From Streptomyces drozdowiczii (lineage in GTDB: Bacteria; Actinomycetota; Actinomycetes; Streptomycetales; Streptomycetaceae), in NCBI RefSeq assembly GCF_026167665.1, contig NZ_CP098740.1:434001-498000 (forward strand): 64,000 bases of DNA, in the 5' to 3' direction. The translations under genes were made by a program, and so were the position numbers. Shown here in pieces: positions 23,953 through 33,654 of this stretch (position 1 is the first letter of the stretch; each line of letters opens with the position of its first letter). A model generated the notes under the pieces. That model worked only from the letters and a program-made list of their open reading frames with translations, made no database searches and had not been told where the DNA came from.

Positions 23953-26232
23953 TCAGGCGGCGAGTTCGCCGGACTGGAGCTGCCAGAGGGATGCGTAGAG
24001 CCCGTGCTGGGCGAGGAGTTCGTCGTGGGTGCCCTGCTCGGCGACGATGCCGCCCTTGTCCAGGACGAAGATGCGGTCGGCGTTGCGGACCGTGGAGAGG
24101 CGGTGGGCGATGACGATCATGGTCCGGCCGGCCGCGAAGGTGTGCAGCGTGCGCTGGATGGCGGCCTCCGTCTCGTTGTCCACGGCGGAGGTGGCCTCGT
24201 CCAGGATGACGACGGGCGAGTCCTTGAGGATCGCGCGGGCCAGGGCGATGCGCTGCCGCTGGCCGCCGGAGAGCGCGGCGCCGCGTTCGCCGATGAGGGT
24301 GTCGTAGCCGTTCGGCAGGGTCGTGATGAAGGTGTGGGCCTCGGCCATGGCGGCGGCGCGGACGACGGCCTCGTCGGAGGCGCCGAAGCTGCCGTAGCGG
24401 ATGTTGTCGGCGATGCTGCCGTCGAAGAGGAACGGGTCCTGGGCGACGAAGCCGATGGCGTGGCGCAGGGCGTGGCGGCGCAGGTCCTGGACGTCGCGGC
24501 CGTCGAGCAGGACCCGGCCGGACTCCGCGTCCTGGAAGCGCATGAGCAGTTTGGCGATCGTCGTCTTGCCGGAGCCGGTGGCGCCGACCAGGGCGGTGAC
24601 CTGTCCGGCCGGGATGGTCAGGGACAGGTTGTCCAGGGTCGCCGGGCGGCCGGGGTAGGCGAAGGTGACCTCGTCGAGGACGATCTCGCCGCGCACGGTG
24701 GGGAGATCGAGCGTCCCCTCACCGCTGTCGGTCTCGACGGGCAGCTCGCGGAGGCGCTGGACCCGGTCGTAGGAGGCAAGGGTGCGCTGGTACTGGTCGG
24801 CGATGCCACCGAGTCGGCTCATCCGCATGAGCAGCATCTGCGGGAGCCCGATCAGGGGGCTGAACACCTCGAAGCGGAGGGTGCCGTCGAGGACCGCGCG
24901 GCCGCCGATGAGCAGGGTGCCGGCCATCGACGCGGTGGTGCAGGCCCGGACGGTCTCGCCGTGCCGGAGGGTGCTGCGGTCCGTGCGGTGGCTGCTCTCC
25001 TGGACCGTGTCGCTCAACCGGTCGACGCGCTCGGCCTCGTACGTCTCGGTGCAGAAGCTCTTGACGGTCGCGCCGGCTTCGAGCGAGTTGATCACCTGGC
25101 TGCCGAGCCTGGCGCGGTCCTCGCCGGTGGCGGCGTAGTCCGTCGCGGCTCTCTCCTGGTGGCGCAGCGACAGCCAGGCGATAACCGGGATCGGGAGGAA
25201 GGCGATCCAGGCGATCTGCGGGGCCAGGAGGAGGAACGCCGGTACGAGCAGGGCGAGGCTGGTGCCGAGTTGCAGCACGTCGTTGGCGGGTCCCGCGAAG
25301 AAGGCGCCGAGCTGGCCGACGTCGTGGGTGAGGGTGCCGGCCACCCTGCTGGTCCGCTCGCCTTCCAGCCGACTGAGTTCGAGGTGCTGGACGTGGCGGT
25401 AGGTGCGGGCCCGCCAGTCGTGCTCGATGTCCTGGCCGAGTCGGCGCCACTGGAGGTTCGAGGCGTACGAGAGCCCGGCGACGGCGGCGCAGGCGGCGGC
25501 CACCAGCCCTGCCAGGCCCAGGAGTTGGGCGGATGCCGTGGTCAGGCCGAGGCCGGCCAGCGGTGCCGCCTCGCCCTTGATGAGGACCAGGCCGGTCCAT
25601 CCGAGGAAGGTGCCGAGCGCCATCTCGGCGGCCTGGCAGGCGACGGACAGGGCGGCGGCCCGGTAGAGGCGGGGGCGGTGCGGTCCGACAATCTCGAGCA
25701 GCGGGTGGCCCTCTCCCTCGGGCCCGGCCGCCTCGGCCGCGCCGCGCCACGCCTTGCGCAGGACGACCGCGGTCGCCGCGGCCACTCCGCCGACGGCCAC
25801 CAACTGCCGTGTCAGGGCCGACCCCTTGACCAGCGCGGTCCCCGCCGCGACTCCACCGCCGACGGCGAGCACCGGCCGGACGACCAGGCCGCGGTCCACC
25901 TGGGGGGCCGGCACGGACCGGTCCGTTGCCGCTCGCCCCGTGCCGGCCGCTTCCCGCGCGAGCCGGGCGACGGTGCGGCTGATGACGCGGCCCACGTCCG
26001 CGGCGCACAGCCGCCCGTCGTGCCGGACGAGCACCCCGCCGGTGACCGGGCTGGCCTGGGCCTCGGTGATCCCGGGGATGTGGCGCAGCGCGGCGGCGAG
26101 GATCTCGGCCGTCCGTGGGCGTCCGACGACGAGCCCGACGTCCCAGCGCTGGCGGCCCGGAGTGACCGAGCGAGGGCTCGCGGCCGGTTCCACGGAGCGG
26201 AATCCGGATGCGGCTCCCAGTAGCGATGGCAT
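23953..26232 (-). CDS. ABC exporter (permease-ATPase half transporter) with HMA-like N-terminal region
   Basis: Predicted 759-residue membrane exporter, likely the efflux pump for the peptide made by the adjacent NRPS. The first ~90 residues resemble a ferredoxin-like HMA fold as found in P-type ATPases (a VGRPRTAEI...GVLVRHDG pattern) but lack a CxxC metal site. A 6-helix ABC exporter transmembrane region follows (roughly 160-480). The nucleotide-binding domain has Walker [10 protein letters not shown], signature LSGGQRQR, Walker [13 protein letters not shown] and a switch His in IAHRLST. I chose the ATG at 26232 because it begins the folded region and AGGTG lies upstream; an in-frame start at 26427 is longer but Arg/Ala-rich noise. 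It follows the DUF5132-like gene and precedes the NRPS on the same strand, suggesting co-transcription. Confidence 0.88.
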   Translation of the reverse strand: MPSLLGAASGFRSVEPAASPRSVTPGRQRWDVGLVVGRPRTAEILAAALRHIPGITEAQASPVTGGVLVRHDGRLCAADVGRVISRTVARLAREAAGTGRAATDRSVPAPQVDRGLVVRPVLAVGGGVAAGTALVKGSALTRQLVAVGGVAAATAVVLRKAWRGAAEAAGPEGEGHPLLEIVGPHRPRLYRAAALSVACQAAEMALGTFLGWTGLVLIKGEAAPLAGLGLTTASAQLLGLAGLVAAACAAVAGLSYASNLQWRRLGQDIEHDWRARTYRHVQHLELSRLEGERTSRVAGTLTHDVGQLGAFFAGPANDVLQLGTSLALLVPAFLLLAPQIAWIAFLPIPVIAWLSLRHQERAATDYAATGEDRARLGSQVINSLEAGATVKSFCTETYEAERVDRLSDTVQESSHRTDRSTLRHGETVRACTTASMAGTLLIGGRAVLDGTLRFEVFSPLIGLPQMLLMRMSRLGGIADQYQRTLASYDRVQRLRELPVETDSGEGTLDLPTVRGEIVLDEVTFAYPGRPATLDNLSLTIPAGQVTALVGATGSGKTTIAKLLMRFQDAESGRVLLDGRDVQDLRRHALRHAIGFVAQDPFLFDGSIADNIRYGSFGASDEAVVRAAAMAEAHTFITTLPNGYDTLIGERGAALSGGQRQRIALARAILKDSPVVILDEATSAVDNETEAAIQRTLHTFAAGRTMIVIAHRLSTVRNADRIFVLDKGGIVAEQGTHDELLAQHGLYASLWQLQSGELAA

Positions 26233-26433
26233 GTGTACGTTCACCTGTTTGCGGAGGTCGCGGAAGGCCGTCACGGAGTCGACGGACCGGGGCGACGGAG
26301 CGGGAAATGAGATACGGGGCGGGGCGGGAGGGGTACGCGGGCGGGGCGGCCCGCGAACGGCCGCCACCCTGGCGCGTTTCGCCGCAGTCGGTCGGCGGGC
26401 GCACCGGGTGGCGGCCGCGGGTCGCACAGGCCG

Positions 26434-26760
26434 TCAGTGCGTCTTTCCGGCGGCGCTCTCTGCGGTCGCGCGGATCTTGGGGGCCCTCCGGTCCCCCTTG
26501 GCACCGGCTCCGGTCGCGTGCTGACCGGGCACGGAGTGGCCCTCGGTCTCGCCGGCGGCGATCTGGGCGGCGACCACGTCGGCGGCGACCTCGGCCGCGA
26601 GGTCATGGATGTTCTCCCCGGCCTCGTGGGCCGCCTTCTTCACCTCCATCGCGATTCCGACGGACGCTTTGACGACTCCACCCACCAGTGGCTTCAGCAG
26701 GCGCTTGGCCAGCGGCGCGACGATGAGTCCGACGAGAAACGGCGGTACTACAGGCGGCAT
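26434..26760 (-). CDS. Small DUF5132-like membrane-associated protein
   Basis: A 108-residue protein beginning MPPVVPPFLVGLIVAPL, with one hydrophobic segment (5-30), an amphipathic helical middle part containing KKAAHEAGENIHDLAAEV, and a polar tail. This matches what I recall of DUF5132, a small family seen beside metal P-type ATPases and similar transporters in actinomycetes. The ATG at 26760 has purine-rich GGAG sites upstream; a longer in-frame start at 27015 would add residues unlike the family. It lies 201 nt upstream of the HMA-containing exporter, so an accessory role for that transporter is inferred. The function is unknown. Confidence 0.7.
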   Translation of the reverse strand: MPPVVPPFLVGLIVAPLAKRLLKPLVGGVVKASVGIAMEVKKAAHEAGENIHDLAAEVAADVVAAQIAAGETEGHSVPGQHATGAGAKGDRRAPKIRATAESAAGKTH

Positions 26761-27187
26761 GACGCTCCATCCTCTCCACGCATACGTATGACAGGGAACC
26801 CGGGCACGACGAGAAGGGGAGCGACGCACGGCCGGGTGGAAAAAGGAATTCCGTTTCGGAATCCGGTGCGGTCCCGGAGAATCCGGTACCGAGCCGGAAA
26901 TCGAATTCCCGGACGCGGGAACACGCCGTCCGATCCCTTGATCACGGTAGTCGAACGACGCCCACCTGGGCCAAATGGATTCCCCGGGTTCACTCGTGTG
27001 AGTGTCCGTGGCCATTTCTCGTGTCCGGAATTAAGCGCACCCCGGCACACCTTGAGAACGATTATCCGACTATCTCTTTTGAAACATGCCGGCCGGCACA
27101 TGCCCCGGCGCCCCCGCCCCGACCCGTACGGGTGAATCGGGACCGGCCGCCCCCATGGCCGCGACCGCGCCCGGCCACCATGGCGCC
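26761..27187. other. Divergent intergenic region without a gene
   Basis: 427 nt separate the minus-strand DUF5132-like gene and the plus-strand lipoprotein gene. Base composition drops markedly between about 26840 and 27090. A hairpin-forming inverted repeat (CGGAATCC at 26857-26864 pairing with 26845-26853) lies here. Promoters for both directions are expected but I could not assign a convincing -35/-10 pair. Confidence 0.5.
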
Positions 27188-28771
27188 ATGCTCCGACGCA
27201 CCCCGCCGGCCGTCCTGACGGCCGCGCTCACCGCCACGGCCCTCGCGCTGAGCGGCTGCGGCGGCGTCGCCCGCTCCTCGACGACCACTCCCCTGGTGGA
27301 CCGCGGCACCGTCCGGATCGCCGAGGCGGGCGAGACGCCGAGCTTCGACCCGTACTCCACCTTCGGTGCCTCCCAGGCCCATTACGCCTACGACTCCCTG
27401 GTGAACCCCACCCCGGGCGGCGGCCTGGCCACCGGCCTGGCCACGTCCTGGCGGGCCACGGCGACCACGGCGGTGTTCACGCTCCGCGCGGGCGTCACCT
27501 GCTCCGACGGCACCCCCCTCACCGCCTCGGCGGTCGCCCGATCGCTGACCTACGCGGCCGACCCGGACAACCAGCTCGCCGGAGCCCGTACGGTCCTGCC
27601 GAACGTCCCCTTCACGGCGCGCGCCGACGACCGCACCCGCACCGTGTCGGTGTCCGCCGACGCCCCCTTTCCGTTCCTGATCCGCACCGTCGGCCTGCTG
27701 CCGATCGTCTGCCCGGCCGGACTGGACCGGCCCGGCTCGCTCGCCCGCGCCACCCAGGGCACCGGCCCCTATGTGCTGACCCGCTTTTCCCCCGGCGGGC
27801 CGTACGAGTTCACCGTCCGCGACGGCTACACCTGGGGGCCCGACGGCGCGACGACCGCCGCCCGCGGCCTCCCCGAGCGCATCCGGCTCTCGGTGGTGCC
27901 CCAGACCTCCACGGCGGCGAACCTCCTGCTGACCGGGGGCGTCGACATCGCGCCGGTGAGCGGACCCGACCGCGCCCGGCTCACCGGCCACGGCCTGGCC
28001 ACCACCGAGGTCGCCACCGTCGTCGGGATGACCTTCTTCAACCAGCGCCCCGGCCGGGTCCTCGCCGACCGGGCCGTGCGCCGCGCCCTGGTCTCCGCCC
28101 TGGACCGCCGGGGGCTCGCCAACGTCGCCGTGGGCGGCACCGGCAGGCCCGCCGCGGACTTCGGCGCCGAGGGGTCCGTCTGCCATGGAGACCTCGCCGA
28201 CGCCCACCTGCCCACGCGGGACGCCGACGAGGCCCTGCGGGAAGCGGGCTGGACCCGCTCGGCCGGCGGTGCGCGGACCAAGGACGGCCGGACGCTGCGG
28301 CTCCGCCTGATCACCAGCCCCGATCTCGGCCCGACCCTGGCGTCCGTGGCCGAGCTGATGGCCCGGCGGTGGACGGCGCTCGGCGCGAAGGTCGAGCTGG
28401 TCACCGAGAGCCTGCCCGCCCTGGTCAACGCGATGTACACGACGGCCGACTTCGACGTGGTGGTCGGCAGCACGCCGGGCTTCGCCCTGCCCGCGGGCTT
28501 CATCCCCTTCTTCTCGGGCCCCGCCCCCGCCGGGGGCCTGAACTTCGCCGGGGTGGTCAACCCGGAGTACGACGCCCTGGTCGCCCGGGCCCTCCGGGAG
28601 CCGGACACGACGGGATGCGCCACCTGGAACAGGGCCGCCGCCGCGCTCCTCCGCTCGGCCGACGCGCTGCCGATCGCCGAGGGCCGGAGCGGCGTCTACG
28701 GCCACCGCACCACGTTCACCACCACGTTCGGCGGTCGGCTCGTCCCCACGAGCATCCGCCTCCACCAGTGA
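27188..28771 (+). CDS. ABC transporter substrate-binding lipoprotein, family 5 (peptide/nickel type)
   Basis: A 527-residue protein with an N-terminal signal and lipobox LSGC (cleavage before Cys about residue 18), so it should be anchored outside the membrane. The rest fits family 5 solute-binding proteins: a VRIAEAGETPSFDPYST start, an LATSW motif, TFTLRxGV-like (here VFTLRAGVTCSDGTPLTA) and GTGPYVL. The ATG at 27188 begins a normal n-region (MLRR); upstream in-frame starts would put a long polar stretch before the signal. It heads a four-gene importer operon. The substrate may be oligopeptides, nickel or another small ligand. Confidence 0.9.
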   Translation: MLRRTPPAVLTAALTATALALSGCGGVARSSTTTPLVDRGTVRIAEAGETPSFDPYSTFGASQAHYAYDSLVNPTPGGGLATGLATSWRATATTAVFTLRAGVTCSDGTPLTASAVARSLTYAADPDNQLAGARTVLPNVPFTARADDRTRTVSVSADAPFPFLIRTVGLLPIVCPAGLDRPGSLARATQGTGPYVLTRFSPGGPYEFTVRDGYTWGPDGATTAARGLPERIRLSVVPQTSTAANLLLTGGVDIAPVSGPDRARLTGHGLATTEVATVVGMTFFNQRPGRVLADRAVRRALVSALDRRGLANVAVGGTGRPAADFGAEGSVCHGDLADAHLPTRDADEALREAGWTRSAGGARTKDGRTLRLRLITSPDLGPTLASVAELMARRWTALGAKVELVTESLPALVNAMYTTADFDVVVGSTPGFALPAGFIPFFSGPAPAGGLNFAGVVNPEYDALVARALREPDTTGCATWNRAAAALLRSADALPIAEGRSGVYGHRTTFTTTFGGRLVPTSIRLHQ

Positions 28772-28785
28772 TCCCGGGGCTCACC

Positions 28786-29754
28786 ATGACCGTTCCCGCA
28801 CTGCTGCGGCACCCCTGGACGGTGTTCCTGGGCCGCCGCGGCCTCCGGCTCCTCGTCTCGCTCGGCCTGGTCCTCACCGCGTCGTTCGCGATGATCCGCC
28901 TCATCCCCGGCGACCCGGTACGGGCGGCGCTCGGGGTGGACGCCGCCCCCGACCTGGTCGCCGCCCGGCGGCACGCGCTCGGGCTCGACCTGCCGTTCCT
29001 CGCCCAGTACCGGCAGTACGTCGGCGGCCTGCTGCACGGCGACCTCGGGACCTCGCTGGTCACCGGGGCGCCGGTCGCGGAGCTGGTCCGCACCCGGCTC
29101 CCGGCCACCCTGGAGATCGCCGGGCTCGCCTTCGTCGCCGCGCTCGCCGTCGCCCTGCCCGGCGGCCTGCTCGCCGCCGTCCGCACTCGCGACGGCCGCC
29201 GCCCGCGCACCGAGCTGGCGTTCACCACGGTCACCGCCGGTCTGACCGGGGTGCCGGACTTCGTGCTGGCCGCCGGGCTCACCGCCCTGCTCGCCGTCGG
29301 GCTCCAGCTGTTCCCGGTGGCCGGTGCGGCGGGCGCCGCCTCCCTCGTCCTGCCCGTCCTCGCGCTCTCCCTCACACCCACCGCCGTACTCCTGCGCATC
29401 GTCCGGGTCGAGGCGCTCAAAGTGCTGGACGAGGACTATCTGCGTACCGCCCGGAGCAGACGGCTGTCCGCCGCACGCCGCTATCTGCGGCACGCGGCAC
29501 CCAACATGGCGTCCGCCGCGCTCACCGTCGCGGGGAGCCTGCTGCCCGCCCTGATCGCGGGCACGGTCCTGGTCGAGAAGGTCTTCGCCTGGCCCGGCAT
29601 CGGCGCCGCGATGGCCCAGTCCGTGGTCGCGCAGGACTACCCGGTGGTCCAGGCCATGGTGCTGGTGCTCGGCACCACCGTGCTGCTCGCCGGACTCCTG
29701 GTCGATGTGCTGCTCGCCCTGCTCGACCCCCGCTCGGCGATCCGGGAGATGTGA
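28786..29754 (+). CDS. ABC transporter permease, DppB type
   Basis: A 322-residue inner-membrane permease with about six transmembrane helices and the binding-protein-dependent transport signature near EALKVLDEDYLRTAR. The N-terminal part contains RLIPGDPVRAALG, typical of DppB/OppB. It starts 14 nt after the lipoprotein gene, and the next gene begins 2 nt after its stop, so translation is probably coupled. Confidence 0.92.
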   Translation: MTVPALLRHPWTVFLGRRGLRLLVSLGLVLTASFAMIRLIPGDPVRAALGVDAAPDLVAARRHALGLDLPFLAQYRQYVGGLLHGDLGTSLVTGAPVAELVRTRLPATLEIAGLAFVAALAVALPGGLLAAVRTRDGRRPRTELAFTTVTAGLTGVPDFVLAAGLTALLAVGLQLFPVAGAAGAASLVLPVLALSLTPTAVLLRIVRVEALKVLDEDYLRTARSRRLSAARRYLRHAAPNMASAALTVAGSLLPALIAGTVLVEKVFAWPGIGAAMAQSVVAQDYPVVQAMVLVLGTTVLLAGLLVDVLLALLDPRSAIREM

Positions 29755-29756
29755 TC

Positions 29757-31646
29757 ATGAGCCTTCCCGCCGGACTCCGGCGCTCCCCCATGGCCTGGAT
29801 CACCGGGTTCATGCTGGCGTCGCTCGTGGTGCTCGCCGTGGCCGGGCCGCTGTTCTGCGGCGCGGCGGCCGACCGTCCGGACCCCTCGGCCGTGCTCCAG
29901 GGGCCTTCCGCGGCGCATCCGGTCGGCACGGACGGCCTCGGCCGGGACCTGCTGGCGCGCATCCTGACAGCCGCCCGGCCCTCGCTGCTGCTCGCGCTGG
30001 CGGCGGTCCTGCTCGGGGCGACCGCAGGGGTACTCCTCGGGGCCTGCACGGCGGTCGTCGGCCGGCGCGTCCGCCGACTGGTCGCCGGGCTGATCAGCCT
30101 GCTGCTCGCGTTCCCGGCGCTGCTGGTCGCGATGTTCCTCGCGGTGGTGTTCGGCGCGGGCACGGCAGGGGCGGTGGCGGCGCTCGCCGCCGCGAGTGTG
30201 CCCGGGTTCGCGCGGCTGGCCCAGACGCTCGCGGCGGGTGTGGCGGGCACCGACCACCTGGCCGCCGCGCGGGTGCTCGGTCTCGGCCGCCTCCGGCTGC
30301 TGGGGCGCCATGTCCTGCCGAACATCGCCGAGCCGCTGCTCCTGAGCGTCACCACGGCGGCCGGCACCGCCCTGGTCGCGCTCTCCGGCCTGAGCTTCCT
30401 CGGGCTCGGCGTCCAGCCGCCGGGATACGACTGGGGGCAGCTGCTCAGCCAGGGGCTCGACCGGATCTACGCCGCCCCGCTGCCCGCGCTCGCCCCCGGC
30501 CTGGCCCTGCTGTACGCGGCGCTGACGTTCCAGCTGCTGGGCGAGGTCCTGGCCGGGAGCGCCGCCCGGCGCGGCCCGCTCGCGCACATCCCGGGGCAGC
30601 GGTCGGCGTCGCGCGGCCCGGCCGAGGAGAGGTCGGGCGGCCCCGCCGAGGAGGGGCAGGTCCTCCAGGTCGACGGCCTCACCGTCGAGCTGCCGACCCC
30701 GGCCGGGCCGGTCCGCCCGGTGCGCGGGGTGAGCCTGTCGCTGGGGCGGGGCGAGATCGTCGGGCTGGTCGGCGAGTCGGGGTCGGGCAAGTCGCTGACG
30801 GCGCTCGCCGTCGCCGACCTGCTCCCGTACGGCGCCCGTGTCTCCCGGCGTACGCTGCGGCTGCTCGGGACCGACCTCGGCGCGCTGACGCGGAAGGAGC
30901 GGGACCGGCACCTCGCGACGGGCCTGTCGATGATCTTCCAGAACCCGGCATCGGCGCTCAACCCGTCCCTGCGGATCGGCACCCAGCTCACCGAGGCGGT
31001 GAGGGCCCATCGCGGCGCCAGCCGGGCCGAGGCCACCGCGCAGGCCGCCGAGGCGCTGCGCCGCGTCGGCCTCCCCCCTTCGTTGCTGCGCTCACGCCCG
31101 TACGAACTCTCCGGCGGCCAGCGCCAACGGGTGATGATCGCCGCCGGGCTGATGGTGCGGCCGGGGCTGATCATCGCGGACGAGCCGACGACCGCGCTCG
31201 ATGTCACCGTGCAGCGGCAGATCACACGGCTGCTCGTGGACATCCGGCGGGACACCTCCGCCGCCATCCTGTTCATCAGCCACGATGTCGCGCTGGTCGC
31301 CGAGTTCTGCGAACGGGTGCTGGTCATGTACGCGGGCACGCTGGTCGAGGCCCTGCCCGTCGGCCGGCTCGCCGCGAGCGCCCGGCACCCCTACACCCGG
31401 CAGCTCGTCGCGTCGGTCCCGGACCTCACCGCCGACCGCGACCGCCCGCTGCCGACGATCGAGGGCGCCCCGCCCGATCCGCTCGCGCTCCCCACCGGCT
31501 GTGCGTTCGAGGCCCGCTGTCCGCGCCGCCGGGACCGCTGCGCCGAGCAGGCCCCGCCGCTGGACGACCTGGGCACCGGCCACCGGGTCGCCTGCTGGTA
31601 CCCGCTGCCGGTGACGGCGGCCCCGGAGACGGTGACCGCGTCGTGA
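29757..31646 (+). CDS. Fused ABC permease-ATPase (DppC-DppD type)
   Basis: About 628 residues. Residues 1-280 are a DppC-like permease (PVGTDGLGRDLLARIL; transport signature around AARVLGLGRLRLLGRHVLPN). After a short charged linker, residues 300-625 are a DppD-like ATPase with [34 protein letters not shown] and the C-terminal oligopeptide/dipeptide extension with a Cys-rich CAFEARCPRRRDRC. I chose the ATG at 29757, which has GGAG at 8-nt spacing; the GTG at 29751 has no room for a binding site. Permease and ATPase are usually separate proteins, so the fusion is notable. Confidence 0.9.
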   Translation: MSLPAGLRRSPMAWITGFMLASLVVLAVAGPLFCGAAADRPDPSAVLQGPSAAHPVGTDGLGRDLLARILTAARPSLLLALAAVLLGATAGVLLGACTAVVGRRVRRLVAGLISLLLAFPALLVAMFLAVVFGAGTAGAVAALAAASVPGFARLAQTLAAGVAGTDHLAAARVLGLGRLRLLGRHVLPNIAEPLLLSVTTAAGTALVALSGLSFLGLGVQPPGYDWGQLLSQGLDRIYAAPLPALAPGLALLYAALTFQLLGEVLAGSAARRGPLAHIPGQRSASRGPAEERSGGPAEEGQVLQVDGLTVELPTPAGPVRPVRGVSLSLGRGEIVGLVGESGSGKSLTALAVADLLPYGARVSRRTLRLLGTDLGALTRKERDRHLATGLSMIFQNPASALNPSLRIGTQLTEAVRAHRGASRAEATAQAAEALRRVGLPPSLLRSRPYELSGGQRQRVMIAAGLMVRPGLIIADEPTTALDVTVQRQITRLLVDIRRDTSAAILFISHDVALVAEFCERVLVMYAGTLVEALPVGRLAASARHPYTRQLVASVPDLTADRDRPLPTIEGAPPDPLALPTGCAFEARCPRRRDRCAEQAPPLDDLGTGHRVACWYPLPVTAAPETVTAS

Positions 31647-32434
31647 CGGCCCTTCGGGTGGACGGCCTCACCGTCCGGCGCACCGGCCCGCGCGGCTCCT
31701 TCGCCGCCGTGGACGGGGTTTCGCTGGAGATCGCGCCGGGCACGACGCTGGGTCTCGTCGGGGAGTCGGGCTCCGGGAAGTCCACTCTGGCGGGTGCGAT
31801 CGTCGGCCTGGTGCCGGTGCGGGCCGGCCGGATCCTGGTCGACGGCGAGGAGGTCCGCACCCGCACCGTCCGGGACCGTCGCCGGCTGGGCCGCCGGGTC
31901 CAGGTGGTCCTCCAGGACCCGGACACCGCGCTCGATCCCCGTATGACCGTCCGTCAGGCACTGGCCGAGGCAGCCACGGTGTTCCGCCGGCTCGACCGGG
32001 CGGGGCGCGCGGAGCGTGTCGCCGAGCTGCTGGACCTGGTCGGCCTGGACGGCCGGCTCGCGGACCGCCTGCCCCGGCAGCTGTCCGGCGGTCAGCGTCA
32101 GCGGGTCGCCCTGGCCCGGGCGCTGGCCGTCGAGCCGGGCCTGCTGATCGCCGACGAGATCACCTCGGCGCTGGACGTCTCGGTGCAGGCGTCCGTCCTG
32201 AACACGGTCCGCCGGCTCCAGCAGGAGCTCGGTCTGTCCATGCTGTTCATCGGCCACAATCTGCCGGCGGTCTGCCATGTCTCCGACACGGTGGCGGTCA
32301 TGCGGAACGGCCGGATCGTGGAGAGCGCGCCCACCGGGACGCTTCTGCGGGCACCGGCGCACCCGTACACCCGGACGCTCCTGGAATCCGTACCGGTCCT
32401 GCGCACTCCCCCGGCCGGTGAAAAGAACCCCTGA
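31643..32434 (+). CDS. ABC transporter ATP-binding protein, DppF type
   Basis: A 263-residue ATPase with [29 protein letters not shown] and LLIADEITSALD (Ile-Thr where Pro-Thr is common). The GTG start overlaps the stop of the permease-ATPase fusion (GTGA). Together with the fused DppD half it should form the ATPase pair of the importer. Confidence 0.92.
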   Translation: MTALRVDGLTVRRTGPRGSFAAVDGVSLEIAPGTTLGLVGESGSGKSTLAGAIVGLVPVRAGRILVDGEEVRTRTVRDRRRLGRRVQVVLQDPDTALDPRMTVRQALAEAATVFRRLDRAGRAERVAELLDLVGLDGRLADRLPRQLSGGQRQRVALARALAVEPGLLIADEITSALDVSVQASVLNTVRRLQQELGLSMLFIGHNLPAVCHVSDTVAVMRNGRIVESAPTGTLLRAPAHPYTRTLLESVPVLRTPPAGEKNP

Positions 32435-32502
32435 CCGCCGCCGGGGACGAATTTCCGCCATTCCGATGTCAAGCCGCCGGATCATTCACGCTCAAGGATT
32501 AC

Positions 32503-32519
32503 CGCACGCTATTCGTGCG
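32503..32519. promoter_or_regulatory. Perfect 6-bp inverted repeat upstream of the KAS III gene
   Basis: CGCACG and CGTGCG are separated by CTATT, followed by TGTTTT, in the AT-richer 161-nt gap between the importer operon and the ketosynthase gene. It could be an operator or a weak terminator of the importer operon. Confidence 0.35.
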
Positions 32520-32595
32520 TGTTTTCCGTGAGACGATGCGGCGGCTTCGGAATGCGACGGGGCCTTTCTCGAACCGCTTTCGAAAGGTACGGAAT

Positions 32596-33648
32596 ATGGG
32601 AGTTCTCGCGCCCGGCCAGACCCTGCCCCACCAGAGGCCGTTCCATCAGACCGGCGCCGGCCTGTCCGTGCCGTTCGCGGTCGCCGGGACCGGGCTGCAC
32701 CTGCCTCCGACGGTCGTCACCAACGAGGAGCTGACGCGCACCCTGGACACCAGCGACGCGTGGATCACCAGCCGCACCGGAATCCGTGAACGCCGCTGCC
32801 TGGCACCGGACTCGGCGACCTCCGACATGTGCGTCGCCGCCGCGCGTCCGGCGTTGGAGTCGGCCGGGGTGGAGCCGGCCGAGCTGGACGCTGTCATCGT
32901 CGCCAGTTACACGGGCGACCAGCCGCTCGTGTCGACCGCGCTGATCGTCAAGGACGCCCTCGGCGCCCACCGCGCCCTGTCGCTGGACGTCACCCAGGCC
33001 GCCTGCGCCTCGGGAATCCAGGCCATGCTGCTTGCCGCGCACCTCCTCCAGAACCCGTCCATCGGGACGATCCTGCTCCTCGCGGCCGACTGCGCGTCCA
33101 GGATCACCGACCCCGCCGACCGCACGACGCGCGTCTTCTTCGGGGACGCCGCGGCAGCCGTCGTCCTCACCCGCAGCGAGACGCCCGGGGCGGGGCTGCT
33201 CTCCTACGACCTGGGCTCCCGGCTCTCGTACGACGTCCAGATCCCCGCCGGGGGCTCCCGGCTGCCGGCGAGCAGCGCCACCGTCGCCGCCGGGGAGCAC
33301 TACCTGCGCATGGACGGGCGTGCCGTGTGGAACACCGCGACGACACGGCTCCCCGAGAGCATCCGCAGCGCCGCGCACCGGGCCGGGGTGCCCGTCGACC
33401 GGGTCCGGCACTTCTTCCTGCACCAGGCCAACCTGAACATCCTCAACGAGACCCTGGCCACCCTCGGCGTCCCCCGCGAGCGCGCCGCCGTCACCATCGA
33501 CCGGCTGGGCAACACCGGTTCGGCGGGCGTGTTCACCGCGCTGCACACCACGGCGGCCCAGGGCGCCCTGCGTCCGGGGGACGTCTATGTGCTGTCCGCC
33601 ATCGGCGCGGGCTTCCAGTGGGGCAGCCTCTGCCTGCGTCACGCCTGA
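32596..33648 (+). CDS. 3-oxoacyl-ACP synthase III family protein (FabH-like)
   Basis: A 350-residue thiolase-fold enzyme with the KAS III triad visible: Cys in TQAACASG, His in LHQANLNIL and Asn in RLGNTGSAG. FabH enzymes join a short acyl-CoA to malonyl-ACP, but isolated paralogues near biosynthetic clusters may prime unusual fatty acids or transfer acyl groups. The ATG at 32596 has AAAGG upstream and begins just before the conserved part; an in-frame start at 32515 adds an Arg-rich leader. No fabD, acpP or fabF accompanies it, so a specialised role is likely. It ends 6 nt from the convergent IclR gene. Confidence 0.88.
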   Translation: MGVLAPGQTLPHQRPFHQTGAGLSVPFAVAGTGLHLPPTVVTNEELTRTLDTSDAWITSRTGIRERRCLAPDSATSDMCVAAARPALESAGVEPAELDAVIVASYTGDQPLVSTALIVKDALGAHRALSLDVTQAACASGIQAMLLAAHLLQNPSIGTILLLAADCASRITDPADRTTRVFFGDAAAAVVLTRSETPGAGLLSYDLGSRLSYDVQIPAGGSRLPASSATVAAGEHYLRMDGRAVWNTATTRLPESIRSAAHRAGVPVDRVRHFFLHQANLNILNETLATLGVPRERAAVTIDRLGNTGSAGVFTALHTTAAQGALRPGDVYVLSAIGAGFQWGSLCLRHA

Positions 33649-33654
33649 CGGGGC

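Noticed and set aside
26845..26864. Hairpin in the 26761-27187 gap as a riboswitch or small RNA
   Set aside because: The stem is short with one unpaired base, there is no flanking conserved structure, and no promoter could be placed.
27062..28765. Minus-strand ORF of 567 codons opposite the binding-protein lipoprotein
   Set aside because: Gly/Arg/Gln-rich shadow; the plus strand encodes a lipobox protein in an importer operon.
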